A stretch of 55,325 bases of DNA from an uncultured Lachnospiraceae bacterium (GCA_910577835.1 CAJTOU010000023.1:1-55325); one strand, 5' to 3'. Counted from the stretch's first letter, positions 26,295-34,735 are shown. The notes: generated from the letters alone by a model not told the origin. Translations and numbers: made by a program.

Positions 26295-27164
26295 ATGGAC
26301 AATATTTTAGAAGTATCTGGATTAACTAAAAATTATGACAATTTTTCCCTAAAAGATATCAGTTTCTATCTGCCAGAGGGATGTATTACTGGTTTTGTAG
26401 GGATTAACGGGGCGGGAAAGACAACAACATTAAGAACTGTCTTAGGGCTTACAGGCAAGGTATCTGGGAACATAAAATTTTTTGATATGGATATAGAGGG
26501 GAATGAAGGGAAAATAAAAGACCGTATCGGTATTGTACTGAACGAAGGCTGTTTTTATGATGATTTGACTCTTTCAGAGATGAAAAGTGTGATTGCCCCC
26601 GCTTATAAAAATTGGTGTGAAAAGGATTTCATAGAGTACTTGGAGCGATTTTCATTGAATCCAAAACAAAAAATCAGTACCCTGTCGAAGGGGATGCGTA
26701 TGAAATTTGCTTTGGCACTGGCACTTTCCCATAAAGCAGAACTTCTTGTTATGGATGAACCGACAGGCGGGCTTGACCCATTAGTCAGAAGCCAGCTTTT
26801 GGATATATTAAAAGATTATATGAGCAAAGGTGGAAAAGGTGTATTTTTTTCTACGCATATCACTTCTGATTTAGATAAGATTGCGGATATGCTGATTATG
26901 ATTGATGATGGGCAGATTGTTTTTCAGGAAGAAAAAGACCAGTTGCTTGACAGTTATCGAATTATAAAGGGAAGTACAGAAAAACTGAATGAAAATACAA
27001 GAAAACTGTTTTTGAATATCGAGGAAAGCGCGTTTGGTTTTATGGGAATAACAAAACAGTCCGCTGATATTATGGAGCATATGCAGGATGTACTTGCGGA
27101 AAGACCAACAATTGAGGATATTATGCTTGCGAACGTAGAAAGGAGAAAAAAGAATGCTGTTTAG
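26295..27164 (+). CDS. ABC transporter ATP-binding protein (YtrB-like)
   Basis: 289 residues starting immediately after the GntR stop codon (GAGGAGG just upstream). Walker A is GINGAGKTTT, the signature is LSKGMRMKFALALAL, Walker B is LLVMDEPTGGLDP, and the switch His is in FFSTHITSD. LSKGM instead of LSGGQ is normal for YtrB/CcmA-type ABC-2 ATPases. The C-terminal 80 residues form the usual accessory domain. It probably energises the permease encoded by the overlapping next gene. Confidence 0.92.
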   Translation: MDNILEVSGLTKNYDNFSLKDISFYLPEGCITGFVGINGAGKTTTLRTVLGLTGKVSGNIKFFDMDIEGNEGKIKDRIGIVLNEGCFYDDLTLSEMKSVIAPAYKNWCEKDFIEYLERFSLNPKQKISTLSKGMRMKFALALALSHKAELLVMDEPTGGLDPLVRSQLLDILKDYMSKGGKGVFFSTHITSDLDKIADMLIMIDDGQIVFQEEKDQLLDSYRIIKGSTEKLNENTRKLFLNIEESAFGFMGITKQSADIMEHMQDVLAERPTIEDIMLANVERRKKNAV

Positions 27165-27795
27165 TCTGGTAAAAAAAGATTTTTTAATTGTCAAGAAATA
27201 TGTAGGTATTATGCTTATAGTGTCGTTTTTAATCCCGCCTTTTATGCTTTGGCGTACTCCAGAAGCGGCGGGGGCTATTGGATTTATCCTTGCGGCTGTT
27301 TTTAGTGTTTTCATGTTGACCCAGTATATTTTCTTAAAAGAACATCAATATCCGAAAGCAACAACCCTGCTTTGTGCAACGCCGTATCCCCGCAGGTTGA
27401 TTGTCATTTCAAAATATTGTTTCTGTTTAATTATTTATGCGGTGTGCTGTCTGATTTTTGGGATTGATACACTTATTTTTCCCGAATTGGGAGCATTCAA
27501 TATGCAAATAGCCGTTATCACCTTTTTTGCAATCGTTATGCTTTTATCCCTTTACTTTCCTGCTTTATATAAATTGGGATATGAAAAAACAAAGTTTATC
27601 TTTGTCATAATCATTATGGTATCCCCTGTCTTGTCGGCTTTCCTGTTTAAATCAGAAAATGGAATACAGCTTGATTTTTTGGATACCGTTTCTACAACAG
27701 CGATAATTATATTTTGTATTATAGTCAGCCTTGTTGTTTTTGCAATATCCGCGATTCTGTCAATAAAATTTTTTGAAAAAAGAGATTTAACATAG
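27154..27795 (+). CDS. ABC-2 type membrane permease
   Basis: 213 residues and about six hydrophobic helices (roughly 15-35, 40-60, 85-105, 120-140, 145-165 and 180-205). The start MLFSLVKKDFLIVKKY is typical of short ABC-2 permeases of the YtrC/D or ABC2_membrane_5 type. It overlaps the ATPase gene by 11 bp (AGGAGAAAAAAGA upstream). Exported substrate unknown. Confidence 0.82.
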   Translation: MLFSLVKKDFLIVKKYVGIMLIVSFLIPPFMLWRTPEAAGAIGFILAAVFSVFMLTQYIFLKEHQYPKATTLLCATPYPRRLIVISKYCFCLIIYAVCCLIFGIDTLIFPELGAFNMQIAVITFFAIVMLLSLYFPALYKLGYEKTKFIFVIIIMVSPVLSAFLFKSENGIQLDFLDTVSTTAIIIFCIIVSLVVFAISAILSIKFFEKRDLT

Positions 27796-27808
27796 CAAAA
27801 GGCAGGAC

Positions 27809-28114
27809 ATGGAACGTGACGTAATATTTTTATATCTTATAGCAGGAATGTCGTTTGTATTTGCTTTATTTAACGGTGTTTTGCTTGCTATGATGGGATA
27901 TGACTTTTATAATCTACATCATAAAGCGATTGTCAAGATGATGCAAATGGTTGTGGAAAATGCCCACAAGTATGGAAAGTGGGTCGGCATATGTGGTGAG
28001 TTGGGAGCAGATTCGGAACTTACAGAGGAGTTTCTCCGAATTGGGGTAGATGAACTGTCGGTAGCTCCTTCTATGATATTAAAAGTTAGAAAAAAAATAC
28101 GAGAAATAAAATAG
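27809..28114 (+). pseudogene. Fragment of PTS enzyme I fused to an unrelated hydrophobic start
   Basis: Residues about 35-101 match the C-terminal end of phosphoenolpyruvate-protein phosphotransferase (enzyme I): HHKAIVKMMQMVVENAHKYGKWVGICGELGAD, then the family-typical IGVDELSVAPSMILKVRKKI. Residues 1-34 form one hydrophobic helix (FLYLIAGMSFVFALFNGVLLAMM) that does not belong to enzyme I. The active-site Cys of enzyme I corresponds to the Cys in GICGE and is present, but most of the barrel is absent. This looks like a deletion junction; a working hybrid is unlikely. It ends the GntR-ABC operon. Confidence 0.68.
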
Positions 28115-28162
28115 AAAAAAGAAAAAATCAGAGGAAATAATTGATATTTGATTTATGGTAAC

Positions 28163-28203
28163 TTGACAGATTTCAGATAAGTAAATATAATAAATATACT
28201 TAT
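28163..28203 (+). promoter_or_regulatory. LysR gene promoter with overlapping palindrome
   Basis: TTGACA (28163-28168) and TATAAT (28186-28191) have a 17-bp spacer. ATAAGTA (28177-28183) and TACTTAT (28197-28203) form a perfect 7-bp inverted repeat around the -10 box, a suitable site for autorepression by the LysR protein encoded 155 bp downstream. Confidence 0.65.
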
Positions 28204-28357
28204 TCGGATAAACGCAACGACTGTTGAGACAGGTATGGATTATATATTGCTTAGAGACACATTTCCAAGCTTCCTTCTGTGTGTAAAATATCCAAGGTAC
28301 AAATAGAAAATCATTCGTAAAAACCGGATGATTTGAAAAGAACAGGTGGTGAAAAGC

Positions 28358-29248
28358 ATGTACAATCCTCAACTTGAAATGTTTCTTCATGTGGCGGATG
28401 CCGGAAGTTTCAATAAAGCAGCAGAAGAATCCTATATTACACCGACGGCTGTGATTAAGCAGATAAATCTCCTTGAAGCAGATTTAGGAATAAAGCTTTT
28501 TGAAAGAACACATAGGGGACTTACCTTAACGAAAGCCGGAAAATCATTATATCAGGATACCAAATATATTATTCAGTATTGTCGGGATTCTGTTACACGG
28601 GCAAAAAATGCAATGCAGGAAGATGCAAATATTATTAGGATTGGAACTTCTCCAATGACACCGGCGCAGCTTTTAATGCAGCTATGGCCCAAAATTCAGA
28701 TGTATTGTCCCGATATTAAATTTCAGATTATTCCCTTTGAAAATACTCCGGAGAACGCAAGAGAAATTTTAGGCAATTTAGGAAAGAATATAGATGTGAT
28801 TGGTGGAATTTTTGATGAAACCATGTTAAATCTGCGAAATTGCGCAGGAATGGAGCTCTCCAATGAGCCGTTTTGCTGTGCGGTTTCCATTCATCATCGA
28901 CTTGCAGCAAAGGAGCGATTGACTGTCGAGGACCTCTATGGTGAAAACCTGTTACTAATGCACAGGGATTGGAGCCATTATGTAGATAAACTGCGCGACG
29001 AGCTCTGGAAGAACCATCCGGAAGTTCATATCGTAGATTTTGAATTTTATAATATGGATGTATTTAACCGCTGTGAAAATTCAAATGATGTTCTGCTTGC
29101 GATTTCCGGATGGGCAAATGTTCATCCACTTTTAAAAGTTATTCCGGTAGAATGGGATTTCAGTATTCCTTACGGATTGCTTTATTCTCCCAAACCTTCG
29201 GAAACGGTAACAAAGTTTTTGAAAGCGGCAGAACAGGCTGTTCAATAA
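28358..29248 (+). CDS. LysR-family transcriptional regulator
   Basis: 296 residues from the ATG at 28358 (AGGTGG at 8 bp); the GTG codons just upstream overlap that site. The N-terminal helix-turn-helix is clear: QLEMFLHVADAGSFNKAAEESYITPTAVIKQINLLEADLGIKLFERTHRGLTLTKAG. A type 2 periplasmic-binding-fold effector domain follows (about 90-290; IRIGTSPMTPAQLLMQLWPKI). It directly precedes the flavodoxin and alcohol dehydrogenase genes in the same orientation, so control of the redox cluster is likely. The effector is unknown. Confidence 0.92.
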   Translation: MYNPQLEMFLHVADAGSFNKAAEESYITPTAVIKQINLLEADLGIKLFERTHRGLTLTKAGKSLYQDTKYIIQYCRDSVTRAKNAMQEDANIIRIGTSPMTPAQLLMQLWPKIQMYCPDIKFQIIPFENTPENAREILGNLGKNIDVIGGIFDETMLNLRNCAGMELSNEPFCCAVSIHHRLAAKERLTVEDLYGENLLLMHRDWSHYVDKLRDELWKNHPEVHIVDFEFYNMDVFNRCENSNDVLLAISGWANVHPLLKVIPVEWDFSIPYGLLYSPKPSETVTKFLKAAEQAVQ

Positions 29249-29279
29249 TAGCAGTTTTGCAATGTGAATTATAAAAACC

Positions 29280-29345
29280 AAGTTATAACCTTTAGGTATA
29301 AACTCATAAACGAATCGAGACTTCTCATGGAGTCTCGGTTTTTTT
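29280..29345 (+). promoter_or_regulatory. Box-plus-hairpin element, copy 1 (upstream of flavodoxin gene)
   Basis: A conserved box AAGTTATAACCTTTAGG then TATAAACTCATAAAC is followed by the intrinsic terminator CGAGACT (29316-29322)/AGTCTCG (29331-29337) with a T7 run. The core GTT-N3-ACCTTTAGGT-N3-AAC is palindromic. The same arrangement recurs at 32333-32400 upstream of the aldo-keto reductase. The terminator may simply end the LysR transcript, or it may act as an attenuator for the flavodoxin gene 96 bp downstream. Confidence 0.6.
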
Positions 29346-29441
29346 ATAATATGAAATATAAGCGGCAGGGAAAGAGATGCTGGATAGATGAAGCAGGAGC
29401 TTTTTGGGAAAATCAAATACAAAGAAAAGGAGAATAAAAGC

Positions 29442-30074
29442 ATGAAAAAGAAAAAAATTATAATTATTGCAGGCATTGCAGTTGTGTTAATTGTTGCAGT
29501 CGTTGTCATCTGCATGAATTTATTTGGAGGTTCCCGAACCGGAATTGACAATAAGCCGGAGGCAAAAGTGAATGGAGACAGCCGTATACTGGTAGCTTAT
29601 TTTTCATGGTCAGGCAATGGACAGCAGATGGCAAGATGGATATCAGAAGAAACAGGCGGAGATTTATTTCGAATTGTTCCGGCTGAAGCCTATGGCGAAG
29701 ATTTTGATTCCTGTGCTGACCGTGCTAAAAATGAGCTTGACAATGAAATACGTCCGGAATTGTCTGAACATATCGATGCTGATGTGATGGCGCAGTATGA
29801 TGTGATTTATATTGGTTTTCCGGTGTGGTGGTATGACCTGCCTATGCCGGTTTGGACTTTCCTTGAGGAGTATGATTTGTCGGGTAAGACAGTTATTCCT
29901 TTCTTTTCTCACAACGGAAGTTCAAATGGAGCAAACAGCGTAAACAGAATATCTGAACTTGCAAAGAATGCGGATGTTCTTACAGAGGATATCCTGTCTC
30001 TGCGCGGCAGTTCGGTGGCAGAATCTGAAAAAAAGGTAAAAGACTGGGCAGCAGGTTTTGTAAAAGAGAATTAG
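29442..30074 (+). CDS. Membrane-anchored flavodoxin
   Basis: 210 residues from the ATG at 29442 (AAAGGAG upstream); an in-frame upstream ATG at 29388 has no ribosome binding site. An N-terminal hydrophobic anchor (about 5-27) is followed by a flavodoxin domain: ILVAYFSWSGNGQQMARWI binds the FMN phosphate, with YDVIYIGFPVWWYDLPMPV and IPFFSHNGSSNG after it. Flavodoxin_4-type proteins with an anchor are common in Clostridia and probably act as extracytoplasmic electron carriers. It lies directly upstream of the Fe-alcohol dehydrogenase gene. Confidence 0.88.
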   Translation: MKKKKIIIIAGIAVVLIVAVVVICMNLFGGSRTGIDNKPEAKVNGDSRILVAYFSWSGNGQQMARWISEETGGDLFRIVPAEAYGEDFDSCADRAKNELDNEIRPELSEHIDADVMAQYDVIYIGFPVWWYDLPMPVWTFLEEYDLSGKTVIPFFSHNGSSNGANSVNRISELAKNADVLTEDILSLRGSSVAESEKKVKDWAAGFVKEN

Positions 30075-30102
30075 TTCAAAGGAAAGGTTTAGAGAAAAGA
30101 TA

Positions 30103-31260
30103 ATGAATAATTTTATTTATGAAAATGCAACAAGGGTTTATTTTGGAAAGGGTGGAGTTAAGGAGTATCTTGCCAGTATTTTGAAAAGTTATGGCGATAC
30201 TGTTATGCTGGCATATGGCGGCGGTTCAATTAAAAAGAATGGAATCTATAATGAAATAATGTCTATTTTACAGGCATTAGAAAAAACAGTCATTGAGTTT
30301 TCGGGTATTATGTCAAATCCTACATATGCCAAAGTGCAGGAGGGGGCAAGGCTGGCCTGTGAAAATCATGTGGATTTTATTCTTGCAGTGGGCGGCGGTT
30401 CGGTAATCGACTGTTGTAAAATCGTGTCAGCACAGGCAAAACTTTCAGAAGATATTTGGGAAATGGAGAATGTCAGGAAAAATCAGCCGGTTGATTTTAT
30501 TCCAATGGGAGCAATTGTAACAGCTTCAGGAACAGGAGCAGAAATGAATGCCGGAGCAGTTATTACCCACGAAGAAAAGAAGATAAAAGGCGCTTTATTT
30601 GGCGAACAGGCAGAATTTGTATTTCTTAATCCTGACTATACTTTATCTGTTCCATTTGGTCAGGTGATTTCAGGTGCGTTTGATACTCTCAGTCATGCGA
30701 TGGAAACTTATTTTGGAAAACCTGATACAAATAATTTATCGGATGATATAAATGAAGCAGTTATGAAAAACGTTATATATAATATCCGTGTATTGCTAAC
30801 AGACAATAAAAACTATCATGCAAGAAGCGAATTGATGTGGGCGTCTTCCATGGCGGAAAATGGTATTTTAAAAATTGGAAAAATTACGGATTTTCAGGCA
30901 CATCAGATAGAACATCAGCTTGGAGCCTATACCGACTGTAATCATGGACAGGGCTTGGCTGTGATTCATCCGGTACTTTATCGCCATATTTACAGAGACG
31001 GTGCAGAACGTTTTGCTCGTTTTGCAAAAAATGTATGGGGAATCAGTGAGAAAGAAACCGCAGAACAGACTGCGCTTGCGGGAGTAGAAGCACTTGCAGA
31101 TTTTATTAAAGAAATCGGTATGCCGACCAGCTTTTCACAGATGGGGATTTCAGAAACCGTTGATTTTCGGGCAATTGCAGATTCGATAAACATTACGTCA
31201 GGATGTTGTCGGAAGCTGACGCACGATGAAATTTATGAAATATTGAAGGAATGTATTTGA
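30103..31260 (+). CDS. Iron-containing alcohol dehydrogenase (butanol dehydrogenase type)
   Basis: 385 residues, a complete group III alcohol dehydrogenase that reduces aldehydes or ketones with NAD(P)H. The nucleotide-binding half has GGGSIKKNGIYNEI and AVGGGSVIDCCKIVSA. The metal ligands are seen as Asp and His in GAFDTLSHAMETYF and the two His in HQIEHQLGAYTDCNHGQG. The overall layout resembles BdhA/YqhD, which favour NADPH and detoxify reactive aldehydes. ATG at 30103 after AGGAAAGG. It is in a row with two flavodoxin genes. Confidence 0.93.
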   Translation: MNNFIYENATRVYFGKGGVKEYLASILKSYGDTVMLAYGGGSIKKNGIYNEIMSILQALEKTVIEFSGIMSNPTYAKVQEGARLACENHVDFILAVGGGSVIDCCKIVSAQAKLSEDIWEMENVRKNQPVDFIPMGAIVTASGTGAEMNAGAVITHEEKKIKGALFGEQAEFVFLNPDYTLSVPFGQVISGAFDTLSHAMETYFGKPDTNNLSDDINEAVMKNVIYNIRVLLTDNKNYHARSELMWASSMAENGILKIGKITDFQAHQIEHQLGAYTDCNHGQGLAVIHPVLYRHIYRDGAERFARFAKNVWGISEKETAEQTALAGVEALADFIKEIGMPTSFSQMGISETVDFRAIADSINITSGCCRKLTHDEIYEILKECI

Positions 31261-31281
31261 TTTTAAAAGGAGATATTAGAC

Positions 31282-32004
31282 ATGAAGAAATTAACAGTTT
31301 TATTTATAAGCCTGCTGCTTGTATTTGGCCTTGCTGCCTGCAGCGCTGATTCTGACAGAAAGAATAATTCTGACAGGGATACCACGACAAATTCCAAAAC
31401 GCAGACATCAGCTCAATCCTCTGATACATCAAAAGATTCTGCTACTTCTGCAGCAGGCGCCGATGAAAGTAATACCAAACCGGAGGATTCTTCTGAACCG
31501 ACGGCAGCAACAGAAAAAAAGACACTGGTGGTGTTTTACTCCGCGTCTGGTAATACTGAAGGTGCTGCGAATTATATAGCAGCCGCTACAAATGCCGATA
31601 TTTTGGAATTGGTACCGGTAAATGATTACTCCAGCGATGATTTGAATTATCGGGATGATGACAGCCGTGTTGTTTATGAGCATGACCATCCAAAAGCAAG
31701 AGATATTGAACTTGTGAAAAATACTGTGGAGAACTGGGATGAGTATGATACTGTATTTATCGGCTATCCTATCTGGTGGCAGATTGCCGCGTGGCCAGTA
31801 GACGGATTTGTGAAAGCAAATGATTTTACGGGAAAAACAGTGATTCCTTTCTGTACATCAGCGAGTTCAGGACTGGGTGATTCCGGAAAACTGCTTGCGG
31901 ATATGGCAGGCACTGGAAACTGGCTGGAGGGTCAGAGATTTTCTTCCTCTGTTTCTAAATCAACGGTAAAAGAATGGATTGACAGCCTGAATCTGGGAGA
32001 TTAA
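31282..32004 (+). CDS. Flavodoxin-domain lipoprotein
   Basis: 240 residues. The lipobox LAAC follows a hydrophobic stretch (MKKLTVLFISLLLVFG), giving a lipidated Cys20. A 50-residue Ser/Thr/Asp-rich linker leads to a flavodoxin domain (about 75-240): TLVVFYSASGNTEGAANYIA for FMN binding, EYDTVFIGYPIWWQIAAWPV and IPFCTSASSGLGDSG. It is therefore an extracytoplasmic, membrane-tethered electron carrier, the second in this cluster. AAAAGGAG precedes the ATG, and the gap to the dehydrogenase is 21 bp. Confidence 0.9.
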   Translation: MKKLTVLFISLLLVFGLAACSADSDRKNNSDRDTTTNSKTQTSAQSSDTSKDSATSAAGADESNTKPEDSSEPTAATEKKTLVVFYSASGNTEGAANYIAAATNADILELVPVNDYSSDDLNYRDDDSRVVYEHDHPKARDIELVKNTVENWDEYDTVFIGYPIWWQIAAWPVDGFVKANDFTGKTVIPFCTSASSGLGDSGKLLADMAGTGNWLEGQRFSSSVSKSTVKEWIDSLNLGD

Positions 32005-32006
32005 AG

Positions 32007-32113
32007 ATGGCTGTTGTGCGAAAAATTGCGATTGTTGTTTTCTTGGTGGGTGTATGCTATCTGTGCTGACAGGCTGCACGCGAAATCATGCAGATAACGC
32101 TTATGCCGATTAG
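32007..32113 (+). pseudogene. Remnant of a further lipoprotein gene
   Basis: Immediately after the flavodoxin gene, MAVVRKIAIVVFL starts a signal peptide, but the frame stops early. Shifting one frame gives a lipobox (GGCMLSVLTGCTRNHADNAYAD) and then a stop. Downstream to about 32260, Ser/Glu-rich text in another frame resembles the linker that follows a lipobox. I infer a frameshifted and partly deleted lipoprotein gene; its product class cannot be determined. Confidence 0.5.
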
Positions 32114-32332
32114 TCAAATAAACACTCAGAGGCTTTTGAAACAAAAACCTCTGGCGCCATATCTTCAGAGCAGGAAACTTTAATATCCTTACAGGATGTG
32201 GCAGCCGACCTTATGCTTTGTATTTTACACAAAGAAATGCTCCAAACGAACATGGCGGAAGCGGGTTTTTCGCTTATGATAAGGATATTATGGGGTGACT
32301 GTTTGGTCATTAATCTATAAGAGTAGAAGAAA

Positions 32333-32400
32333 AAGTTAAAACTTAAAGGTATAAACTGATAAACAAAACGAGACTTCCAACAAAGTTTCGTTTTGTTTAT
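32333..32400 (+). promoter_or_regulatory. Box-plus-hairpin element, copy 2 (upstream of aldo-keto reductase gene)
   Basis: AAGTTAAAACTTAAAGG then TATAAACTGATAAAC, closely matching copy 1, followed by the hairpin AAAACGAGACTT (32365-32376)/AAGTTTCGTTTT (32383-32394) with one wobble pair and then GTTTAT. The stem is kept although its loop and several paired bases differ from copy 1, which argues for selection on RNA structure. It ends 38 bp before the aldo-keto reductase start. Confidence 0.6.
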
Positions 32401-32437
32401 CATAAAGACAAGACGAAAACAAGAGGAGGAAATAACA

Positions 32438-32994
32438 ATGCAGTATAGAACTCTGGGAAAGGATTTGACTGTGTCTGCTGTGGGACTTGGCTGTATGGGA
32501 TTAAGCCATGCTTACGGTGCGCCGACAGATAAAAAGCAGGCAATTTATCTGATTCAGCAGGCAGTTAATATGGGATATACTTTTTTTGATACTGCCGAAG
32601 TATACGGCACAGCCGATGAGCCGCATCAAAATGAACGGCTGGTAGGCGAAGTGCTTGGTGGCTGCCGTGATAAGGTGGTGATTGCTACAAAATTTGGGAT
32701 TCACTTTGATATGAAAAGTTCTGCGGTTAACAACCTGCTTGTGCTGGATTCCCGTTCTGAAATTATCCACGATTCAGTAGAGGAATCACTAAAACGTCTG
32801 AAAATTGACTATATAGACCTTTATTATCAGTATCGCCCTGACCCGAATATTTCGATTGAGGAAGTAGCGGGAGTGATGTCCGAGCTAATCAAAGAAGGAA
32901 AGATTACGCATTGGGGACTTTCGGAGGCAAACGGGAAATGATTCGCCGAGCGCATAAGGTTTGTCCGGTAACGGCGGTTCTGGAATAATCGGTA
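32438..32994 (+). pseudogene. Truncated aldo-keto reductase
   Basis: The start is a good aldo-keto reductase: MQYRTLGKDLTVSAVGLGCMG, FFDTAEVYG with the catalytic Asp and Tyr, VVIATKFGI with the Lys. The reading frame stops at 32941 after HWGLSEANGK, about half the usual 330 residues. A one-base shift in the GGGAAA run continues the homology (EMIRRAHKVCPVTAV) for 18 codons before another stop. Where relatives read YYQHR with the catalytic His, this copy has DLYYQYRPDP, so the tetrad is also damaged. The rest of the barrel is missing. AGAGGAGG precedes the ATG at 32438. Confidence 0.8.
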
Positions 32995-33150
32995 AACACT
33001 TTTCAGTTAAAACCTGTGAACAAATTCAGACTTTTATTTTTTAGAAATATCAGTTAAAATAAAAATAGAAAATAAGAATGAGAAATATCACAATGGAATA
33101 TATTACTTTAAATATATGAAAGAAATAATAAATATGAAAGGAATAAAAAT

Positions 33151-33768
33151 ATGAAAGTTTTGTTTATAAACGGAAGTCCTCATGCAAACGGAAACACTTA
33201 TATCGCCCTTCATGAGATGGAAAAGATTTTTGATAAGGAAGGCATTGAAAGCGAGATTGTACATATCGGAAATAAAGATATCCGAGGTTGTATTGCCTGT
33301 CGTTCCTGTGTAAAAAATGGTAAATGTGTATTTGATGATATGGTGAATGAAATTGCTCCGAAATTTCAGGAATGCAGCGGTTTGGTTGTGGGCAGTCCTG
33401 TTTATTATGCGTCTGCAAATGCAACCTTGATTGCTTTTTTGACACGCCTGTTTTTCAGTACACGCTTTGATAAGACAATGAAGGTGGGAGCTGCTGTTGT
33501 TGCTGCCCGCAGAGGTGGACTGTCCTCGACTTTTGATGAACTGAACAAGTTTTTTACGATTTCCGGTATGCCGGTCGCTTCCGGTCAATATTGGAACAGT
33601 ATACATGGTCGGGAAATCGGAGAAGCTGAGTTGGATACGGAAGGTTTGCAGGGAATGAGGACACTGGCAAGAAATATGTCATTTTTAATGAAAAGTATTG
33701 AGCTTGGCAGAGAAAAATATGGTATTCCAGAAAAGGAGCCGTTTACTCCAATGAATTTTATTCGATAA
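33151..33768 (+). CDS. Flavodoxin-fold NAD(P)H-dependent FMN reductase / iron-sulfur flavoprotein-like
   Basis: 205 residues. MKVLFINGSPHANGNTYIAL is the FMN-phosphate loop of NADPH-dependent FMN reductases. CIACRSCVKNGKC (residues 50-62) is the cysteine motif seen in iron-sulfur flavoproteins, and GLVVGSPVYYASANATL follows. It could transfer electrons or reduce quinones or nitro compounds. ATG at 33151 after AAAGGAATAAA. It is 16 bp upstream of the DUF4405 gene, so the two are likely co-transcribed and functionally linked as donor and membrane partner. Confidence 0.88.
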   Translation: MKVLFINGSPHANGNTYIALHEMEKIFDKEGIESEIVHIGNKDIRGCIACRSCVKNGKCVFDDMVNEIAPKFQECSGLVVGSPVYYASANATLIAFLTRLFFSTRFDKTMKVGAAVVAARRGGLSSTFDELNKFFTISGMPVASGQYWNSIHGREIGEAELDTEGLQGMRTLARNMSFLMKSIELGREKYGIPEKEPFTPMNFIR

Positions 33769-33784
33769 GCAGGGGGAAGATTGT

Positions 33785-34456
33785 GTGAAACCAAAGATGA
33801 TAATGAAAATATGCGTAGACATTGCCATGACAGTTATTTTATTGTTGCTTATGGGCTATGAAAAGATTGGACAGGAAGCGCATGAGTGGATTGGTATTGC
33901 GATATTTGTAATGTTTATTGCTCATCATATTTTGAATCACAGATGGAGCAGGAATCTTTTTAAAGGCAAATATACCGCTTTGCGAATTTTACAGATTAGT
34001 CTTGTAATACTGGTTCTGCTTTCTATGATTGGTTCTATGGTCAGTGGTATAATACTATCCCGTCATGCCTTATCTTTTCTTGGCATAAACAGCGGGCGTG
34101 CCTTTGCAAGAAATCTGCATATGCTTTCTGCATATTGGGGATTTGTATTTATAAGTCTTCACCTTGGCATTCACTGGGGCATGATAATGGGAATAGCAAG
34201 AAAGCTTGTGAAAAAGCCTTCAGAAGTTCGCAAGTGGATACTTCGTGCGGCTGCCGCCCTTATTGCAGGTTATGGCGTATATGCATTTATTGAGCGTAAT
34301 ATTGGCAGCTATATGCTGCTTCAAAATCAATTTGTGTTTTTTGATTTTGAAGAACCTTTTATGTTATTTTTGTTTGACTATATTGCTGTAATGGGATTGT
34401 TTACAGTGGCAGGATATTATCTGTCAAAACTCTTAAGTAAACTATCCACCACTTAA
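33785..34456 (+). CDS. DUF4405 membrane protein (cytochrome b561-like)
   Basis: 223 residues with a GTG start after CAGGGGGAAG. About five to six transmembrane helices carry paired histidines, HEWIGIAIFVMFIAHHILNH, NLHMLSAYWGF and LHLGIHWGMIMG, a pattern seen in b-type cytochromes and in DUF4405. I infer a heme-binding electron-transfer protein working with the preceding flavoprotein. No heme attachment CxxCH is present. A terminator follows. Confidence 0.78.
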   Translation: MKPKMIMKICVDIAMTVILLLLMGYEKIGQEAHEWIGIAIFVMFIAHHILNHRWSRNLFKGKYTALRILQISLVILVLLSMIGSMVSGIILSRHALSFLGINSGRAFARNLHMLSAYWGFVFISLHLGIHWGMIMGIARKLVKKPSEVRKWILRAAAALIAGYGVYAFIERNIGSYMLLQNQFVFFDFEEPFMLFLFDYIAVMGLFTVAGYYLSKLLSKLSTT

Positions 34457-34490
34457 AGAAGTAAGAGTATTCTTGCTGGAATTTGATAAA

Positions 34491-34543
34491 TCCGAAATTG
34501 TACTGGATGTTTTGTGCAAGTATGGTTTCGGATTTTTTGTTTT
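34491..34543 (+). terminator. Intrinsic terminator after the redox cluster
   Basis: CCGAAATTGTACT pairs with AGTATGGTTTCGG (13 positions including three G-T wobbles), followed by ATTTTTTGTTTT. Confidence 0.65.
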
Positions 34544-34648
34544 ATGGACCTTTTAACAGTAGCGTGAAAAGCTGGCACCGGAAATTATACGCCTGACGGA
34601 TGAACTGATAAAATAACAGCGGAAATAATATTTCTGAAAATTCCTTCA

Positions 34649-34677
34649 TTGACATTTAGCAAATTTTATGATAGGAT
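34649..34677 (+). promoter_or_regulatory. Promoter of the MATE transcription unit
   Basis: TTGACA (34649-34654) and TAGGAT (34672-34677) with a 17-bp spacer. Transcription should start near 34684, giving a leader of about 140 nt before the MATE start codon at 34826. Confidence 0.7.
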
Positions 34678-34694
34678 ACAGCTATCGAGCAGCA

Positions 34695-34735
34695 AATGCG
34701 TAAGTCCAGATTTTGGATTTGCGCATTATTTTTTT
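34695..34735 (+). terminator. Intrinsic terminator in the MATE leader (attenuator)
   Basis: AATGCGTAAGTCCA (34695-34708) pairs over 14 positions, two of them wobbles, with TGGATTTGCGCATT (34714-34727) around a 5-nt loop, followed by a run of seven T. It lies inside the leader, between promoter and gene, so it would stop most transcripts unless prevented. Two further hairpins follow: GGATAA/TTATCC (34753-34768) and AGCGC...GCGCT (34770-34798). Confidence 0.8.

Noticed and set aside
29132..29551. Minus-strand ORFs sharing KSRFVYEFIP-like text near 29300 and 32370
   Set aside because: The similarity arises from the duplicated box-plus-hairpin element read antisense, not from related proteins.
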